Positions 28,371 through 37,565 of a stretch of DNA of 64,000 bases are shown piece by piece. The notes beneath the pieces were generated by a model, which searched no databases, had not been told where the DNA came from, and saw nothing but the letters and a program-made list of their open reading frames with translations. This DNA is from an uncultured Muribaculaceae bacterium (GTDB lineage: Bacteria > Bacteroidota > Bacteroidia > Bacteroidales > Muribaculaceae). The translations under genes were made by a program, and so were the position numbers. Numbering within the stretch: the stretch's first letter is position 1; each line of letters starts with the position of its first letter. Where the stretch lies: NCBI GenBank assembly GCA_944321705.1, contig CALUMG010000002.1, positions 62,001 through 126,000 on the forward strand, written 5' to 3'.

Positions 28371-28403
28371 CAAAGGTATAATATTACAACATCATGATGC
28401 AAA
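28371..28403 (-). promoter_or_regulatory. Promoter of the susC/susD-like operon
   Basis: On the minus strand: TTTG (28400-28403), 21 bases, TACCTTTG (28371-28378), matching the Bacteroides consensus exactly. The leader is about 40 bases. Confidence 0.8.
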
Positions 28404-28794
28404 TAAATCAAAAACATTAACTTTTTGTCTGTATATAGGCTTTTTTTTTACAATATGACATTTCCAAGCGGCTTGGATGCCGCTTATAATTTACAACATG
28501 GAATTCAATAGCTCCTTTTTATATATTTGATTCAAATTACATTAATCTATTATTTATATATCAATTATTTGGCAAACATTCAGCGTCATTTTAAACAACA
28601 AGGGAACAGCAATTCTCCAGTAATACGGAGAAATGCATAAGAAAATTATAATGTTAATATTTAACATATCTATTGTTAATTTCTGCTATACAAATATGTT
28701 GTAAAGCATATTTTTCAACCCTAGACCTTCTGTTGCTTTATATTATCATCCTTCCATTTCGACATACCTACATTCACCATGCAGCAATTAATGA
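28404..28794. other. 390-base gene-free stretch upstream of the susC-like gene
   Basis: AT-rich, no ORF. The one structure is a hairpin, AAGCGGC (28466-28472) with GCCGCTT (28479-28485), next to a run of T's (28440-28449). It could be the remains of a regulatory site for the operon; no regulator gene is nearby. Confidence 0.45.
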
Positions 28795-28836
28795 TGATGC
28801 GGTTATGCTCCTTTGATTGGAAGCATAGCCGCATCA
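28795..28836 (-). terminator. Hairpin after dus
   Basis: TGATGCGGTTATGCT (28795-28809) pairs with AGCATAGCCGCATCA (28822-28836), 15 pairs with one G-U, 12-base loop, 32 bases past the dus stop codon. There is no strong U-tract. Confidence 0.55.
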
Positions 28837-28868
28837 TTAATATCATTTCTGCATATTATTGACTTTAT

Positions 28869-29783
28869 TCAAATAGCACCCATGGCCATCCAAAATGCCT
28901 TTACCGCAACCTCATAATCGCTTAAGTTGCGACTTTTAAGAATCTTCTTGCGCAACTTGCGGTCTTCACCGGACATGAAATATTCCCAAAATGCGTGCAT
29001 TTTAAGCACTAATTGATGCTCGTCGTATATTTTTGAATAACCTGAAAAAAGATGGTCGTAAAATCGTTTCTTCATCTCAATAGAATAATCATTCAACGAC
29101 AGCCCGGGTTCCATAAGCAGTCCCCTGCCAATCATTATGCCATGCAATCCCGGGAATGACGACTCAACACGCGTTACATCGTCGGCCGAACGCACATCAC
29201 CATTATACACGACAGGCCATTTCGACAAACTATAAAATTTAGCAAACTGCTTATAATCGATTTCACCCCCATATTGCTGACGAGCAGTCCGCGGATGCAC
29301 AGAGACATGAGCCGGACACAATATGTCGAGCAAAGGCAATATGCCGGTCCATTCATCGGCAGATTCCATGCCAAGGCGCATCTTTACCGAATACCGCACA
29401 CCTGTCATTGTCGCCAACGCCTTGAACAAGTCAGCCACTTCGTCCACATAGGGAAGCATTCCTGCCCCTTGATGCTTGCGAGTAACCGGGGGAAAAGGGC
29501 ATCCTAAATTGACATCCACCTCTTCATAACCCATTTCAACGATTTTAGCGACTATTTTAACGGCGTCGGCAGACGCGCAGGCTAACACTTGCGGCACCAG
29601 CTTGACATCCTCTGCATTATTGTCCCTGGAAATGTCTCGCAAATCCCTCTTGCGGAAATTCCCCTTTTCAAGGCGCATGAACGGACTATAATAACGCCAT
29701 ATGCAATCGCCATAAACCATACGGTGGGCATTACGCCACACATAGTCGGTGAAGCCCTGCAATGGAGCCGCAAATATCTTCAT
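28869..29783 (-). CDS. tRNA-dihydrouridine synthase
   Basis: A 304-residue FMN-dependent Dus enzyme, which reduces uridines in the tRNA D-loop. It opens IFAAPLQGFTDYVWRN (the usual AP-x-x-G-x-T start), has VDVNLGCPFPPV (GCP motif) near residue 95, VKMRLGM, HPRTARQQYGG, and VYNGDVRS and IGRGLLMEPGL for FMN phosphate binding. Length and order resemble the DusC/DusB group of Bacteroidales. The start codon lies one base after the stop of the DUF5723 gene, so it is the last gene of an otherwise outer-membrane operon. Confidence 0.88.
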   Translation of the reverse strand: MKIFAAPLQGFTDYVWRNAHRMVYGDCIWRYYSPFMRLEKGNFRKRDLRDISRDNNAEDVKLVPQVLACASADAVKIVAKIVEMGYEEVDVNLGCPFPPVTRKHQGAGMLPYVDEVADLFKALATMTGVRYSVKMRLGMESADEWTGILPLLDILCPAHVSVHPRTARQQYGGEIDYKQFAKFYSLSKWPVVYNGDVRSADDVTRVESSFPGLHGIMIGRGLLMEPGLSLNDYSIEMKKRFYDHLFSGYSKIYDEHQLVLKMHAFWEYFMSGEDRKLRKKILKSRNLSDYEVAVKAFWMAMGAI

Positions 29784-29784
29784 G

Positions 29785-31146
29785 TCAGAAATTAAAGCTC
29801 AATCCCATTCCGACATTGAACTTTGCAGCATTCACCGGAACAAATTGCTTGCTAAATTTTGCAATAAGGTAATCGGCACCTATAAAGAAATTCACAGCCT
29901 TAGGATGGAAATTCAACACTGCTCCCATCGAACTTCTAATATTGGAAACCGAACCATTGATTGCAGCATTAAACCATGATGTCGGGCGGAAATTGGCCGA
30001 AAGCATACCTTCGCTCCACACTTTCGGTGCCCCAAGGCGCACTGAAGCAAGCAGCCCGAATGAAATCTTGTTATTCAATATGCCATATTCGCCGGCAGCA
30101 CGAATGGTAGTATACAATGATGTCGTCTTGCCACCTTTACCGCCATCGCTGAATTCTCCCATTGCTTTCAGATTATCCCATATTTCATCGGCCGCATCAT
30201 CAAAGTCGTTGCTTCCGTCGGGATTATCTTCTGTACCTATATTGTCAAATCCATCATAAACAAACTCATTGTTTTTATTTTCGGCCAAAGAACAATCCTT
30301 CCAAGATATAAAACCGATGTCGGTTATGGCAAGTGATACCGTGGCCGATTCTGTTATACGATAAATGGCTCCGAGATCCAAGCCAAGACCATATCCGGCA
30401 ACTCCGAAATTGTCAAAGTCGAAATCAGAAATATTTCCATCTTCATCATACACGAAATTCAATCCTTTTGAACCTGCCAATGTGCCACGGCCGTTTATTC
30501 GCCATTGCTCGTCCGACATGTATATTCTCATGTTTTCGACATTGGCCTTGGCATATAAAGCTCCTAAAAGCAATTTCACTTTCGCACCCACCGATAATTT
30601 GTCATTTATGCCCCGAGCATGCCCCAATGCAAGTTCCACATAATTTTGCGTTTGTATATTTAAATTGTCTATATTGTATTCTGTCGTACTTGCAACTTGA
30701 CCCTCTTTCAAAAAAGCAAACAAGTCTTTAGGAACATACGCACCAGTTTGGCTCTTCACCGACAGACCTATCGTATTAGTACCGCCCCAGCTATTGAATC
30801 CGACTGTAACTATATTCATATTTATATCGGCTTCAATTATATTAGTCGACTTGAACTTAGACATCGCTTCATCAATCGAAATATCGGGATGCATGAATGT
30901 CAACATTTCATTTCCACGAGGATAGAAAAATGTTCCAAGCCCCACGTTTGAATTGGCCGTGACATTAAAATTACCCAGTAATGGGAAAGAAACATAGCCA
31001 TTGCTCTCCGAAGTAAAGGCAGGGTTCAACAAATTTCGCTGATTGTTCCCTTCAAGGAAATAAAGCGAATGCAACGTTTGGGCACTTGAAATGGATGCGA
31101 CTGTCATAAAGACAGTCAATATGATGATTTTTTTAATTATTTTCAT
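29785..31146 (-). CDS. DUF5723-family outer membrane beta-barrel
   Basis: 453 residues with a signal peptide (1 to about 23, ISSAQ). The mature start LYFLEGNNQRNLLNPAFTSESNGYVSFPLLGNF is the conserved DUF5723 opening (an NPAF motif, then a Gly-rich strand). Alternating strands with aromatic girdles run to a C-terminal phenylalanine (GMGLSFNF), as in outer-membrane barrels. The family is widespread in Bacteroidota and functionally uncharacterised. The middle gene of three: a lipoprotein 13 bases upstream and dus one base downstream. Confidence 0.78.
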   Translation of the reverse strand: MKIIKKIIILTVFMTVASISSAQTLHSLYFLEGNNQRNLLNPAFTSESNGYVSFPLLGNFNVTANSNVGLGTFFYPRGNEMLTFMHPDISIDEAMSKFKSTNIIEADINMNIVTVGFNSWGGTNTIGLSVKSQTGAYVPKDLFAFLKEGQVASTTEYNIDNLNIQTQNYVELALGHARGINDKLSVGAKVKLLLGALYAKANVENMRIYMSDEQWRINGRGTLAGSKGLNFVYDEDGNISDFDFDNFGVAGYGLGLDLGAIYRITESATVSLAITDIGFISWKDCSLAENKNNEFVYDGFDNIGTEDNPDGSNDFDDAADEIWDNLKAMGEFSDGGKGGKTTSLYTTIRAAGEYGILNNKISFGLLASVRLGAPKVWSEGMLSANFRPTSWFNAAINGSVSNIRSSMGAVLNFHPKAVNFFIGADYLIAKFSKQFVPVNAAKFNVGMGLSFNF

Positions 31147-31159
31147 AAGACTAAGTTTT

Positions 31160-32839
31160 TCACAATTCGAGATTTATACCTTCAGGAATTTCCACACAGA
31201 TGTCTTTAATCAGCAAATACTGTCTCGGCCTAAGCGTCATGTTGTCATTGGCAACAGCACTCACCGTATATACAATCTTCTCAAGACGTTCTAAGTCGTC
31301 AGACCCTTCAATTTCAGTCAAAATAATTTCAAGGTCGTTAATCGATTCATCTCCTTCGGAAGCTGCCGAAAACATGAATTTGCTCAAGTTTACATCTATT
31401 CCTTTCAATTCGTTGTCCATTATGTCATACAACTTCACCGATGCAACCAAGTCGGCACCAATCGATGAAACACCTGTTGCTCTCACCACAAGTTTGTCGG
31501 TCTTGTCTGCTACATCTTCAAGATCCGACAAAAGATCGGTAATGGAATCTGTATATTCGATATTCAAATTGTTGAACCTAAAAGGAATCACAGCCCTGTA
31601 ATCGGCCTTGACCTCATATTCTTGTTCCAAATTTATAGCTTGAGAACTATTTTCACTTGCAAGAGTTATATTATCCGATTGAATGGAAATTTTTTCAGGA
31701 ACAAAAGCAAACAAATTAGCTATGTCGGGATTAGACACTGTCGTATACCCGGGCTTGGATACATCTGTATTGCTAATCAAAATATGATTGATCGATGGCT
31801 CCACTCCGAAAGTCACTGATGCTTCGGCATAATTCTTACTATCGCTTGCCATGAAATCCATCGACAACATGCAAGGCACATCTGTAGGGTTTGTCAAGTC
31901 GAGGTACACGTCAACTTCTTCAGGCGAGAAAGATGTGTTGCCGGTACGCAGGAAGTCTGGGATTCCGTTAATATCTATTTCAGTATCCACATTGGCTTTT
32001 GTGCTTATTATGCCCGATATTGATGATGCAGTAACCGAGCTCACCGTGCTGTAATTAAAATTTAAATCAAGAAGGCCTCCTGCCACATCCCCGTTTGTCA
32101 GTATATGACAATTGGATACGACAAGCATCGAGTCATCTATTTTCAGGAATTTTCTGCCATTTTCACCTGTCACGACATATTTCGACTGGTCACTTTCACT
32201 CAGTTCTAACGCAGAAATGCCTATCTCCAATTCTGCACTCGGATTTTCGGCAGTCAATGCCAGATAATCTTGCTTAAACTCGCTCGTGCCATCACTTGTC
32301 TTGACAAATTCAGGGAAAGACACGACCATGTTGGTGAGCGCAATCTCTTCCACACCTTCGGGGAACGGATTAATTGAAATGTTCAACACCGTGGGCACTA
32401 TTCCATCCGTAAACGTAACAGCATATAAAGCAGTCACTTCTTCGGGCAATTGTTCATTGATGTCATATTGACCCTCCGAATGTATGTCGCCAAGCTCATA
32501 TTTGCCGCCTGCGACACTTACCGAAGGCATGCTCAAATAGACATGCCTCAAAGCCGGCGTGATGCCATTGACCGAAACGCCTTCCAACGGACCGATTGTG
32601 GCGTTAGCATCTCCGCTCGACACAACTTCATATATACCATTGTTATCGACAAGCGTTTCCGATTCTTCAATTACTCTATCTACATAAATAGTATCGGTTG
32701 CCCCTACAGGAAGTCTGAATTGAGCCCCGACTTGAATATTGCCGTTTATTTCCTTTGACAAGTCGTACTCGCTATCACAAGAGACAAGGCACAAGCACAA
32801 AAAGGCCAAACCCGATAACACATGTGGAATTTTTCTCAT
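31160..32839 (-). CDS. Lipoprotein of unknown function, partner of the DUF5723 barrel
   Basis: 559 residues with a lipoprotein signal ending at C21 (CLVSCDSEYD). The mature protein looks all-beta, with repeated strands separated by Asp/Asn/Gly turns, and is rich in Ser, Asp, Val and Ile; no catalytic motif is visible. I do not recognise a named family. It is first in an operon with the DUF5723 barrel, and the same pairing is familiar in Bacteroidales, so the two probably act together in the outer membrane. Confidence 0.65.
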   Translation of the reverse strand: MRKIPHVLSGLAFLCLCLVSCDSEYDLSKEINGNIQVGAQFRLPVGATDTIYVDRVIEESETLVDNNGIYEVVSSGDANATIGPLEGVSVNGITPALRHVYLSMPSVSVAGGKYELGDIHSEGQYDINEQLPEEVTALYAVTFTDGIVPTVLNISINPFPEGVEEIALTNMVVSFPEFVKTSDGTSEFKQDYLALTAENPSAELEIGISALELSESDQSKYVVTGENGRKFLKIDDSMLVVSNCHILTNGDVAGGLLDLNFNYSTVSSVTASSISGIISTKANVDTEIDINGIPDFLRTGNTSFSPEEVDVYLDLTNPTDVPCMLSMDFMASDSKNYAEASVTFGVEPSINHILISNTDVSKPGYTTVSNPDIANLFAFVPEKISIQSDNITLASENSSQAINLEQEYEVKADYRAVIPFRFNNLNIEYTDSITDLLSDLEDVADKTDKLVVRATGVSSIGADLVASVKLYDIMDNELKGIDVNLSKFMFSAASEGDESINDLEIILTEIEGSDDLERLEKIVYTVSAVANDNMTLRPRQYLLIKDICVEIPEGINLEL

Positions 32840-32915
32840 AATAGTATTTGTAAATTATTTTAATTCATTTAAGAAAGCACTCTATCAACTGTTTAAGATT
32901 TACTAAAATATGCTA

Positions 32916-32946
32916 CAAATATATATTTCTTTTTTGTTTTAACAAA
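32916..32946 (-). promoter_or_regulatory. Promoter of the lipoprotein-DUF5723-dus operon
   Basis: On the minus strand: TTTG (32943-32946), 19 bases, TATATTTG (32916-32923). Consensus match; leader about 70 bases. The remaining gap to 33125 holds no gene. Confidence 0.65.
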
Positions 32947-33125
32947 ACTAATGTATACTTTTAATCTTTCAAACAAGATATATGTTAACAGAAGTTATTG
33001 AGGCTGATAGATTTGAGACGCATTTAAGTTTGTTGAAAAACTTTAAATCCACCATTTTTTAATATGACATCTTAAACTATTGCTCAATGCTCCCATCTAA
33101 CAATAAAGACTAAATTAAAGGAATT

Positions 33126-34595
33126 ATGAAACTACGACAATTGGCTTTACTGAGTTTGGCTATGGCATTTTCCCACAGTGCAATCGCCCAAAACCATGAC
33201 GACATATACTATGACAGTTCCAAAGACGAAGAAAAAAACGTGGTTGAAGAAGTCAAAGATGAAACCATCATAGTAAGCGTGAATCCCGATGAAATAAATC
33301 AGGATGCAATGTACAATTACTTCTCCGACGACCAGACGGCCAATTGGCATGGCAATATTGTCGAAAACAGGGATGTTGATGAATATAACCGCCGTGATGT
33401 AGGACTTGTCGAGGATTCCTTGCAAGCCGACATGGCCGGTGACACCATCAGCATCGACCCATCGGTGTTGAACGGCGACACGTTCCAGTACACTGAACGC
33501 ATCAGGCGGTTCCACGACCCCGACATCATAACAGAATCAGATGACGAAGAACTTGTAGACCTATATGTTTACACTCGCCCTGAAGTAAACTTGGTCATAG
33601 GTACGCCAACCTATTATGTAAGTCCATTCTCTGCTGGTTTATACTTCAGCAGTTGGGCATACGACCCTTGGTACTATGACTTTTATTATCCATGGTATGA
33701 CCCATGGTACTACAGGCCTGCATGGCACTGGAGCTGGAGTTGGAGTTGGAATTGGAATTGGTGGGGTCCAAGCTGGTGGAGTCCTGGCTACCACATCCAC
33801 CACCACTATCATGGCTATCCCGGTCCGTCATTCAACCACAGGCCGGCCATTTGGGCTTCAAGCGGACGTCGCAACGTCGGCAATCACAACTACCGTCCGG
33901 GGGCAGGCAATGCCCGACCCGGATATGCATCGGGTAGCCATCGTTCCGGTTCAAGCATCCGCAATCAAGCTGGAATACACAATAACACAGGACACCGACG
34001 CGCACAGACCTTCAATGGCAGCAATGAACGCAGACAAGCCATATCCGGGAACAATTCCATCAGGAACAACCGATTGAATACGAGCAACAATCAAGTAAGA
34101 CGTTACATCGCTCGTACCAATCGCTTTAAAACCGTAGGCAACCGAATGAATGTTTCCTCGTCGGCAACACGTCGACCCGACATGGCCGTAAGCGGTAATC
34201 GCCTAAACACCTCGTCTGCCAATGGAAACATGATGCATCGACGCACTTCTTCCTCATCGACAATAAATAGAGGGAATGTGACCGGCAATCGATTCCAAAC
34301 TCGCACCAACCGCATAAATCGCAACACGTCCACAAGGTACTCCGGAACGAGACAAACATACAACGGGACATCTCAATCTCGATTCAATTCCACGCGAGGC
34401 AGTTTCTACCGCAACAACAACTCTCGCGTGATAAACAATCAGACCCGTTCAGGTTCATTCAACCGCAACACGTCAAGACCCGCCTACAATCGTGGAAGCA
34501 GTTTCCGTTCCGCTCCAAAAAGCAGCGGCGTGTCACGCGGAGGAGCTATGCGCAGCAGCGGTGCCGGTCGTGCCGGGGGTGGACACCGCAGATGA
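33126..34595 (+). CDS. Secreted low-complexity protein: acidic N-part, Trp/Tyr core, Asn/Arg/Ser tail
   Basis: 489 residues with a signal peptide (1-21, SAIAQ). Three compositional zones follow: an acidic segment (22-150), an aromatic core (about 170-240) packed with Trp, Tyr, Pro and His (YDPWYYDFYYPWYDPWYY, then alternating W-S and W-N, then HIHHHYHGY), and a 240-residue tail of Asn, Arg, Ser, Gly and Thr with hardly any acidic residues. The tail is predicted to be disordered. I do not recognise a family. The FadL-type barrel gene follows after 38 bases, so the two are probably co-transcribed. No clear -33/-7 promoter was found upstream. Confidence 0.65.
   Translation: MKLRQLALLSLAMAFSHSAIAQNHDDIYYDSSKDEEKNVVEEVKDETIIVSVNPDEINQDAMYNYFSDDQTANWHGNIVENRDVDEYNRRDVGLVEDSLQADMAGDTISIDPSVLNGDTFQYTERIRRFHDPDIITESDDEELVDLYVYTRPEVNLVIGTPTYYVSPFSAGLYFSSWAYDPWYYDFYYPWYDPWYYRPAWHWSWSWSWNWNWWGPSWWSPGYHIHHHYHGYPGPSFNHRPAIWASSGRRNVGNHNYRPGAGNARPGYASGSHRSGSSIRNQAGIHNNTGHRRAQTFNGSNERRQAISGNNSIRNNRLNTSNNQVRRYIARTNRFKTVGNRMNVSSSATRRPDMAVSGNRLNTSSANGNMMHRRTSSSSTINRGNVTGNRFQTRTNRINRNTSTRYSGTRQTYNGTSQSRFNSTRGSFYRNNNSRVINNQTRSGSFNRNTSRPAYNRGSSFRSAPKSSGVSRGGAMRSSGAGRAGGGHRR
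33723..33764 (+). repeat. Short tandem repeat encoding alternating Trp
   Basis: Near-perfect 6-base units, TGGAGT then TGGAAT, encode W-S-W-S-W-S-W-N-W-N-W-W inside the secreted low-complexity protein. In-frame units like this can change in number by slippage. Confidence 0.75.
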
Positions 34596-34633
34596 ATTTT
34601 TACGGATTTATGACTTCTTAAAAAATCGAAATC

Positions 34634-36244
34634 ATGGCAAAAAAATATATCTTACTTCCGGCCTTGCTATTGTGCATTCCGGCAATGATGACAGCCCAAA
34701 CGGCTTTTGACATATACGGCATATCACAAAATGACTTGAGAGGGACGGCACGTTTTGTGTCAATGGCCGGAGCATATGGGGCATTAGGAGGTGACTTGAC
34801 CTCAATATCCCTCAATCCCGGAGGCATAGGCGTTTACCGCAGTTCCGACATAGGCATTACGGTTGACTTCGACATGTACTCCTCCAAAGCCGGAGATCAA
34901 GGAATGACAAGCAAGACAACAAGGTTCAACACCTATATGGGCAACGTGGGATATGTAGGTACCAAACGGTTCAATTCCGAAATTATACCAAACATCAACT
35001 GGGGAATCACTTATAACCGCATAGCGTCGTTCAACAAGCACTATCGCGGACACATAGGCAACTTGTCGACATCCTTCAGCAACTACATTGCAGGCGTTAC
35101 CAACTCTTACGGATGGTCTCGCGAAGATCTTGCTTTTGGCTCGACATTCGACCCGTATCTTGACGGATCGGCCAACTGGATGAGCATCCTCGCCTTTGAT
35201 TCCTACATGATGAACCAACTTTCGGCCGAAACAGGCTTCCAAGGATTATACGGCGATGGCACCACAGGCTCTGCAACATTTGAAACTCACGAATCGGGAG
35301 GTATAGACGGATACGACTTCTCCTTTGGTGGCAACCTGTGCGACAAGTTCTACTGGGGAATAAACTTTGGCTATACAGTATTCAACAGAACCACGACAAC
35401 CTACTATGGCGAGTCGCTCGATAACGCATATGTAGTAACCGACACAGGCGATGAGACAATAAGGCAAGGGACTGCCGACTACGGCATATACAATTATGAA
35501 CATCTTAAAGGAGACGGATACAACTTCAAGTTGGGCTTCATATACAAGCCCATACAAGAATTGCGTTTAGGATTTGCGTTCCACACCCCCACCTACTATT
35601 CATTTGATGCTGAATATTACACCGAGAATGAATACAGATATGTTAATGGAGCCGGCACATTGCAAGATGTCAACGGGGTAAACGAAGGTTATAGCGACTA
35701 TTACAGTTTCAAGGCCAACACCCCATGGAAATTCGTGGCAAGCGCGGCAACAGTTCTCGGCGGCAAGGGAATCATCAGCATGGACTATGAATATGCAGGC
35801 TACAACTCCATGGGTGCTGAAGACTATTACGGCAACAGCAACATCGGCACCAATAACGACATAGGCTATTATTACAAGCCTGCACACACTATAAAAATAG
35901 GCGGTGAATTGAGATTGACAAGCAATGTCAGCATAAGATGTGGTTATTCCTACAAAACTTCTCCCGTAGAAAACGGCTTGAAAAACAATCTTGAAAACGT
36001 CAACACCACGTTGATGCCGGCTTCCTATGTGCTCGATGATTGGACGCAACACGTCACAGCCGGCATTGGATACCGCAACAATTGGTTCTACGCCGACCTT
36101 GCTTATGTATTCAGCAACGAGAAGAGCGAATACCATGCATTCTCGCCTGTCGTTGGAGGTTTCTCTTATTATGAAGACAGCCCGTCAGCCAACCTCTACA
36201 ACAGAAACAACCGCATAGTAATCTCAATGGGTGTCAGATTCTAA
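34634..36244 (+). CDS. FadL/OmpP1-family outer membrane transporter
   Basis: 536 residues with a signal peptide (1 to about 21, MMTAQ). The mature start has SMAGAYGALGGDLTSISLNPGGIGVYRSSD, the FadL/TodX hallmark (the GG-D-x-S-x-x-x-NPAG region), then strands with many Tyr, Trp and Gly residues and a C-terminal FSEG-type ending in phenylalanine (SMGVRF). FadL-type channels move hydrophobic molecules such as fatty acids across the outer membrane. Bacteroidales copies have often been labelled hemin receptor without proof. A strong terminator follows. Confidence 0.82.
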   Translation: MAKKYILLPALLLCIPAMMTAQTAFDIYGISQNDLRGTARFVSMAGAYGALGGDLTSISLNPGGIGVYRSSDIGITVDFDMYSSKAGDQGMTSKTTRFNTYMGNVGYVGTKRFNSEIIPNINWGITYNRIASFNKHYRGHIGNLSTSFSNYIAGVTNSYGWSREDLAFGSTFDPYLDGSANWMSILAFDSYMMNQLSAETGFQGLYGDGTTGSATFETHESGGIDGYDFSFGGNLCDKFYWGINFGYTVFNRTTTTYYGESLDNAYVVTDTGDETIRQGTADYGIYNYEHLKGDGYNFKLGFIYKPIQELRLGFAFHTPTYYSFDAEYYTENEYRYVNGAGTLQDVNGVNEGYSDYYSFKANTPWKFVASAATVLGGKGIISMDYEYAGYNSMGAEDYYGNSNIGTNNDIGYYYKPAHTIKIGGELRLTSNVSIRCGYSYKTSPVENGLKNNLENVNTTLMPASYVLDDWTQHVTAGIGYRNNWFYADLAYVFSNEKSEYHAFSPVVGGFSYYEDSPSANLYNRNNRIVISMGVRF

Positions 36245-36272
36245 ATTACACCTTGGTCCTGAATGAAAATAC

Positions 36273-36316
36273 AAAAACCGGCAAATATCATTTTTCATGA
36301 TACTCGCCGGTTTTTT
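36273..36316 (+). terminator. Intrinsic terminator after the FadL-type gene
   Basis: AAAAACCGGC (36273-36282) pairs with GCCGGTTTTT (36306-36315) around a loop that itself holds an inner TATCAT/ATGATA pairing; a T-run continues to 36316. Confidence 0.85.
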
Positions 36317-36429
36317 CTTGCAGCACGCCACTCGTCTTGACCATGCAGCACTCATGAAACGCGGCTCGACATGCATAACTCCACATAAGTTGACATGTAA
36401 GCCTCATTATGGAAATTTATCATTAAATA

Positions 36430-36461
36430 TTTGTTAAAGTAGCCTCTTTTTTGCAACTTTG
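36430..36461 (+). promoter_or_regulatory. lpxD operon promoter
   Basis: TTTG (36430-36433), 20 bases, CAACTTTG (36454-36461; one mismatch from TAnnTTTG), 36 bases before the lpxD ATG. Confidence 0.6.
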
Positions 36462-36497
36462 CAAATTATTTAAAGTTTTGTCATAAACTATTCATTT

Positions 36498-37523
36498 ATG
36501 GAAATAACCGCAAGAGAACTTGCAAAATTGATACAAGGGACCGTTGAGGGTAATCCTGATGTCATAATAAACAATTTTGCAAAAATTGAAGAGGCTAAAA
36601 ACGGATGTATCACTTTCCTGGCCAATCCGTTATACACTCACTACATCTATACTACCGAAGCCTCGGCAGTTCTTGTAAAGACAGATTTCGTTCCCGAACA
36701 CAATATCTCCGCAACTCTAATCAGAGTGGAAGACCCTTATGCGACACTTGCAATGCTTCTTAATTACATATCAAGCCAAAAAGTGAGAAAATCGGGCATT
36801 GAACAACCATCTTATGTGTCTGAAGGCGTAAATTTGCCCGAAGACATATACCTTGGAGCATTCGCATACATAGGCAAAAATGTAAAAATTGGCAAAAACG
36901 TATGCATTTATCCACAATCGTATATCGGAGACGATGTATCTATTGACGACAATACCATAATATATCCCGGCGTAAAGATTTACCATTCTTGCAAAATAGG
37001 CAAAAACTGCATCATTCATGCAGGAGCCGTAATAGGTGCCGATGGTTTTGGCTTCGCTCCCGAAAATGGCGAATACATGAAAATCTCACAAATTGGCAAT
37101 GTCGTGATTGAAGATAATGTCGAAATCGGAGCCAACACGACTGTCGACCGGGCCACTATGGGTAGCACTGTTGTCCACAAAGGAGTTAAACTCGACAATC
37201 TCATTCAAATAGGCCACAATGTGGAAATTGGCGAACACACTGTTATGGCAGCACAAGTCGGCGTAGCCGGCTCGACAAAGATTGGTTCACACAACCAAAT
37301 TGGCGGCCAAGTAGGATTTGCCGGGCATATAAAAATCGGCGACAACAACAAGTTTGGTGCACAATCGGGGGTTCCCAAAGGCATTGGCGACAACAAGATG
37401 GTTATTGGCAGCCCGGCCATAAACGCTACCGACTTTGCTAAACAAGTAGTATACATGAAAAAACTGCCGGCATTGTTCAAGGACGTGGAAAATTTGAAAC
37501 AACTGCTTGACAAAAAACAATAA
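36498..37523 (+). CDS. lpxD: UDP-3-O-acylglucosamine N-acyltransferase
   Basis: 341 residues. The N-terminal uridine-binding domain (1 to about 100) is followed by a left-handed beta-helix of hexapeptide repeats ([25 protein letters not shown] and on) and a short C-terminal helical tail. It transfers the second acyl chain in lipid A synthesis. The catalytic histidine is expected in the [15 protein letters not shown] coil. It starts a three-gene lipid A unit with lpxC/fabZ 42 bases on and lpxA after that. Confidence 0.94.
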   Translation: MEITARELAKLIQGTVEGNPDVIINNFAKIEEAKNGCITFLANPLYTHYIYTTEASAVLVKTDFVPEHNISATLIRVEDPYATLAMLLNYISSQKVRKSGIEQPSYVSEGVNLPEDIYLGAFAYIGKNVKIGKNVCIYPQSYIGDDVSIDDNTIIYPGVKIYHSCKIGKNCIIHAGAVIGADGFGFAPENGEYMKISQIGNVVIEDNVEIGANTTVDRATMGSTVVHKGVKLDNLIQIGHNVEIGEHTVMAAQVGVAGSTKIGSHNQIGGQVGFAGHIKIGDNNKFGAQSGVPKGIGDNKMVIGSPAINATDFAKQVVYMKKLPALFKDVENLKQLLDKKQ

Positions 37524-37565
37524 AAAACAATCATCAACTCGAAATTAAATTATAAGCTACATATT

